A stretch of 64,000 nt of DNA from Mercurialis annua (taxonomy: Eukaryota; Streptophyta; Magnoliopsida; Malpighiales; Euphorbiaceae), in the NCBI RefSeq assembly GCF_937616625.2, contig NC_065577.1, positions 24,627,501 through 24,691,500 of the forward strand, in the 5' to 3' direction. Positions 59,990-64,000 of this stretch are shown piece by piece (position 1 is the stretch's first letter; every line of letters starts with the position of its first letter). A program made the position numbers and the translations under genes. The notes below the pieces were generated by a model that had not been told where the DNA came from, did no database searches, and saw only the letters and a program-made list of their open reading frames with translations.

Positions 59990-61777
59990 TCTTAAATCGT
60001 TAAAAAGGGAAAACGTTGGGATTTTCTGTAACGGTTGTAAACGTTTGGCTTAAATCGCTAAAAAGGTGAAATGTCTGGATTTGTTTCGTATCGTTTTAAA
60101 TGTTTGTCTTACATCACTAATAAGGTGAAACATTTGGATTGGTTTTGAAATGTTTGTAAACATTTGGCTTAAATCGCTAAAAATGTAAACGTTTGGATTT
60201 GTTTCGTAACGTTTGTAAATGTTTGGCTTAAATCGCTAAATAGGTGAAACGTTTGGATTTGTTCCGTAATGTTTATGGTATAGTAATGTTTGTAAACGTT
60301 TGACTTAAATCGCAAAAAAGGTGAAACATTTGGATTTATTTCGTAACGTTTTAAACGTTTCGATTAGTTTTGTAACGTTTTAAACTTTTGGCTTAAATTG
60401 CTAAAAATGTGAAACGTTTGGATTTGTTTTGTAATGTTTGTAAATGTTTGGCTTAAATCGCTAAAAAGGTGAAACGTTTGAATTTGTTTTGTAATATTTT
60501 TAAACGTTTGGATTGTTTTCGTAACGTTTTAAACGTTTGTTTTAAATATCTAAAAAGGAGAAATGTTTGGCTTAAATCGCTAAAAAGGTGAAATGTCTGG
60601 GTTTGTTTCGTATCGTTTTAAATGTTTGGCTTAAATCACTAAAAAGGTGAAACGTTTGGATTGGTTTTGAAACTTTTGTAAACATTAGGCTTAAATTGCT
60701 AAAAATGTGAAACGTTTGGATTTGTTTCGCAACGTTTATAAATCTTTGGCTTAAATTGCTAAAAAGGTGAAACATTTGGATTTGTCCCGTAATGTTTTTG
60801 GTATCGTAACGTTTGTCAACATTTTACTTAAATCGCAAAAAAGGTGAAACGTTTGAATTTGTTTCGTAACGTTTTAAACGTTTCTATTGGTTTTGTAACG
60901 TTTTAAACTTTTGGCTTAAATTGCTAAAATGTCAAACGTTTGGATTTGTTTCTTCGCGTTTGTAAACGTTTGGCTTAAATCGCTAAAAATGTGAAACGTT
61001 TGGATTTGTTTCGAAACTTTTGTAAACATTTGGATTAAATCGCTAATAAGGTAAAACATTTAAATTTGTTTCGTAACGTTTGTAAAAGTTTGGCTTAAAT
61101 CGCTAAAAAGGTGAAACATTTGGATTAATTTCGTAAAGTTTTTGGTTTCGTGATATTTGTAAACATTTGACTTAAATCCCTAAAAAGGTGAAACGTTTGG
61201 ATTGGTTTTTTAACGTTTTAGACTTTCGGCTTAATCGCTAAAAAGGTGAAACATTTGCATTTGTTTCGTAACGTTTGTAAACGTTTGGCTTAAATCGCTA
61301 TAAAGCTGAAATGTTTGGATTTGTTTTGTAACGTTTTAAACGTTTGGATTTGTTTTGTAACGTTTTAAATGTTTGGATTAAATCGCTTAAAAGGTGAAAC
61401 GTTTGGATTTCTTTCGTAACATTTTTGGTTTCGTAACGTTTGTAAACGTTTGGTTTAAATCGCTAAAAAGGTGAAATATTTGGATTTGTTTCGTAACATT
61501 TTAAACGTTTAGATTGGTTTCGTAAAGTTTTAAACGTTTAGCTTAAATTGCTAAAAAGGTGAAACGTTTGTATTTGTTTCGTAACGTTATAAATGTTTGG
61601 ATTGGTTTCGTAACGTTCTAAATGTCTGGTTTAAATTGCTAAAAAGGTGAAACGTTTGGTTTTGTTTTGTAACATTTGTAAATGTTTGGATTAAATCGTT
61701 AAAACAGTGAAACGTTTGGATTTGTTTCGTATCATTTGAAAACATTTGGATTGGTTTCGTAACGTTTTAAACGTTTG
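59990..61777 (-). repeat. Higher-order repeat, 1788 bp, copy 1
   Basis: The marker TAAAAAGGGAAAACGTTGGG begins at 60001, 61789 and 63577, exactly 1788 bp apart each time. Long stretches between are nearly identical, for example 60572-60775 and 62360-62563. The left boundary is soft: similarity continues, with divergence, to about 59840. Confidence 0.9.
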
Positions 61778-63565
61778 TCTTAAATCGTTAAAAAGGGAAA
61801 ACGTTGGGATTTTTTGTAACGGTTGTAAACGTTTGGATTAAATCGCTAAAAAGGTGAAATGTCTGGATTTGTTTCGTATCGTTTTAAATGTTTGTCTTAC
61901 ATCACTAATAAGGTGAAACATTTGGATTGGTTTTGAAATGTTTGTAAACATTTGGCTTAAATTGCTAAAAATGTAAACGTTTGGATTTGTTTCGTAACGT
62001 TTGTAAATGTTTGGCTTAAATCGCTAAATAGGTGAAACGTTTGGATTTGTTCCGTAATGTTTATGGTATCGTAATGTTTGTAAACGTTTGACTTAAATCG
62101 CAAAAAAGGTGAAACATTTGGATTTATTTCGTAACGTTTTAAACGTTTCGATTAGTTTTGTAACGTTTTAAACTTTTGGCTTAAATTGCTAAAAATGTGA
62201 AACGTTTGGATTTGTTTTGTAATGTTTGTAAATGTTTGGCTTAAATCGCTAAAAAGGTGAAACGTTTGAATTTGTTTTGTAATATTTTTAAACGTTTGGA
62301 TTGTTTTCGTAACGTTTTAAACGTTTGTTTTAAATATCTAAAAAGGAGAAATGTTTGGCTTAAATCGCTAAAAAGGTGAAATGTCTGGGTTTGTTTCGTA
62401 TCGTTTTAAATGTTTGGCTTAAATCACTAAAAAGGTGAAACGTTTGGATTGGTTTTGAAACTTTTGTAAACATTAGGCTTAAATTGCTAAAAATGTGAAA
62501 CGTTTGGATTTGTTTCGCAACGTTTATAAATCTTTGGCTTAAATTGCTAAAAAGGTGAAACATTTGGATTTGTCCCGTAATGTTTTTGGTATCGTAACGT
62601 TTGTCAACATTTTACTTAAATCGCAAAAAAGGTGAAACGTTTGAATTTGTTTCGTAACGTTTTAAACGTTTCTATTGGTTTTGTAACGTTTTAAACTTTT
62701 GGCTTAAATTGCTAAAATGTCAAACGTTTGGATTTGTTTCTTCGCGTTTGTAAACGTTTGGCTTAAATCGCTAAAAATGTGAAACGTTTGGATTTGTTTC
62801 GAAACTTTTGTAAACATTTGGATTAAATCGCTAATAAGGTAAAACATTTAAATTTGTTTCGTAACGTTTGTAAAAGTTTGGCTTAAATCGCTAAAAAGGT
62901 GAAACATTTGGATTAATTTCGTAAAGTTTTTGGTTTCGTGATATTTGTAAACATTTGACTTAAATCCCTAAAAAGGTGAAACGTTTGGATTGGTTTTTTA
63001 ACGTTTTAGACTTTCGGCTTAATCGCTAAAAAGGTGAAACATTTGCATTTGTTTCGTAACGTTTGTAAACGTTTGGCTTAAATCGCTATAAAGCTGAAAT
63101 GTTTGGATTTGTTTTGTAACGTTTTAAACGTTTGGATTTGTTTTGTAACGTTTTAAATGTTTGGCTTAAATCGCTTAAAAGGTGAAACGTTTGGATTTGT
63201 TTCGTAACATTTTTGGTTTCGTAACGTTTGTAAACGTTTGGTTTAAATCGCTAGAAAGGTGAAATATTTGGATTTGTTTCGTAACATTTTAAACGTTTAG
63301 ATTGGTTTCGTAAAGTTTTAAACGTTTAGCTTAAATTGCTAAAAAGGTGAAACGTTTGTATTTGTTTCGTAACGTTATAAATGTTTGGATTGGTTTCGTA
63401 ACGTTCTAAATGTCTGGTTTAAATTGCTAAAAAGGTGAAACGTTTGGTTTTGTTTTGTAACATTTGTAAATGTTTGGATTAAATCGCTAAAACAGTGAAA
63501 CGTTTGGATTTGTTTCGTATCATTTGAAAACATTTGGATTGGTTTCGTAACGTTTTAAACGTTTG
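61778..63565 (-). repeat. Higher-order repeat, 1788 bp, copy 2
   Basis: Full second copy, about 98-99% like the first by eye. Such similarity points to a very recent duplication or to active homogenisation. Confidence 0.9.
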
Positions 63566-64000
63566 TCTTAAATCGTTAAAAAGGGAAAACGTTGGGATTT
63601 TTTGTAACGGTTGTAAACGTTTGGATTAAATCGCTAAAAAGGTGAAATGTCTGGATTTGTTTCGTATCGTTTTAAATGTTTGTCTTACATCACTAATAAG
63701 GTGAAACATTTGGATTGGTTTTGAAATGTTTGTAAACATTTGGCTTAAATTGCTAAAAATGTAAACGTTTGGATTTGTTTCGTAACGTTTGTAAATGTTT
63801 GGCTTAAATCGCTAAATAGGTGAAACGTTTGGATTTGTTCCGTAATGTTTATGGTATCGTAATGTTTGTAAACGTTTGACTTAAATCGCAAAAAAGGTGA
63901 AACATTTGGATTTATTTCGTAACGTTTTAAACGTTTCGATTAGTTTTGTAACGTTTTAAACTTTTGGCTTAAATTGCTAAAAATGTGAAACGTTTGGATT
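63566..64000 (-). repeat. Higher-order repeat, 1788 bp, copy 3 (partial, runs off window)
   Basis: The first 435 bp or so of a third copy. The array of 1788-bp units therefore continues to the right beyond the window. Confidence 0.88.

Larger units (their letters stand above)
42784..64000 (-). repeat. Satellite array, reverse orientation, 21.2 kb
   Basis: Uninterrupted reverse-oriented satellite to the right edge of the window, with the same sub-repeat types as the forward array read from the other strand. It contains at least three levels of higher-order repetition, listed separately. Minus-strand frames of up to 117 residues (for example 44110-44463 and 50897-51247) repeat a 20-residue pattern like FHLFSDLSQTFTNVTKQIQT and come from a period divisible by three. 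They are not genes. Confidence 0.96.

Overview
The window is plant heterochromatin. It holds no host protein-coding gene, no tRNA or rRNA gene, and nothing prokaryotic. Two kinds of sequence fill it: a tandem satellite built from sub-repeats of about 30 bp (commonest full monomer 60 bp), and Ty3/gypsy LTR retrotransposons of the chromovirus type inserted into that satellite. A plant host is inferred from the chromovirus polyprotein (retropepsin, RT, RNase H, DDE integrase, C-terminal chromodomain), the initiator-tRNA-Met primer site, LTRs of about 3 kb as in the Tekay/Del lineage, and premature stops that look like CHG-methylation decay. I cannot name the species.

Layout. 1-250: satellite, forward orientation. 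256-7763: element A, a decayed chromovirus in + orientation that has lost most of its 5' LTR, its PBS and the N-terminal part of gag (TSD CAAAT). 7769-21357: forward satellite, broken by a 215-bp LTR remnant (12990-13204) and containing a tandem 1.85-kb higher-order duplication (about 14.38-18.08 kb). 21363-24347: solo LTR B (TSD CCTAT). 24353-27362: forward satellite. 27368-38559: element C, a complete, young chromovirus in - orientation with two nearly identical LTRs (TSD TTAAT). Its coding region is dead: one in-frame stop in gag, a lost catalytic Asp in RT, and a frameshift before the chromodomain. 38565-38616: a last scrap of forward satellite. 38617-39786: a 1.17-kb LTR-like insertion of another family. 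39787-64000: the same satellite in reverse orientation, interrupted by solo LTR E (39916-42778) and carrying higher-order repeats of about 3.6 kb (two copies) and 1788 bp (two full copies plus the start of a third).

How the parts relate. The satellite is the landing pad. Elements A, B and C all inserted at the same phase of the sub-repeat, directly before CCAAAC. A chromodomain integrase offers a plausible way to target such chromatin, but that link is inference. Ages differ: the LTRs of C differ by roughly 1% by eye, those of A by several percent, and B and E are reduced to solo LTRs by recombination.

The most unusual features are: (i) a cassette of consecutive perfect dyads upstream of the LTR promoter, whose arms covary between family members; (ii) the switch in satellite orientation at the 38.6-39.8 kb insertion; (iii) the phase-locked insertions; (iv) recent higher-order duplications within the arrays. 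Nearly all longer reading frames outside elements A and C are by-products of a satellite period divisible by three.
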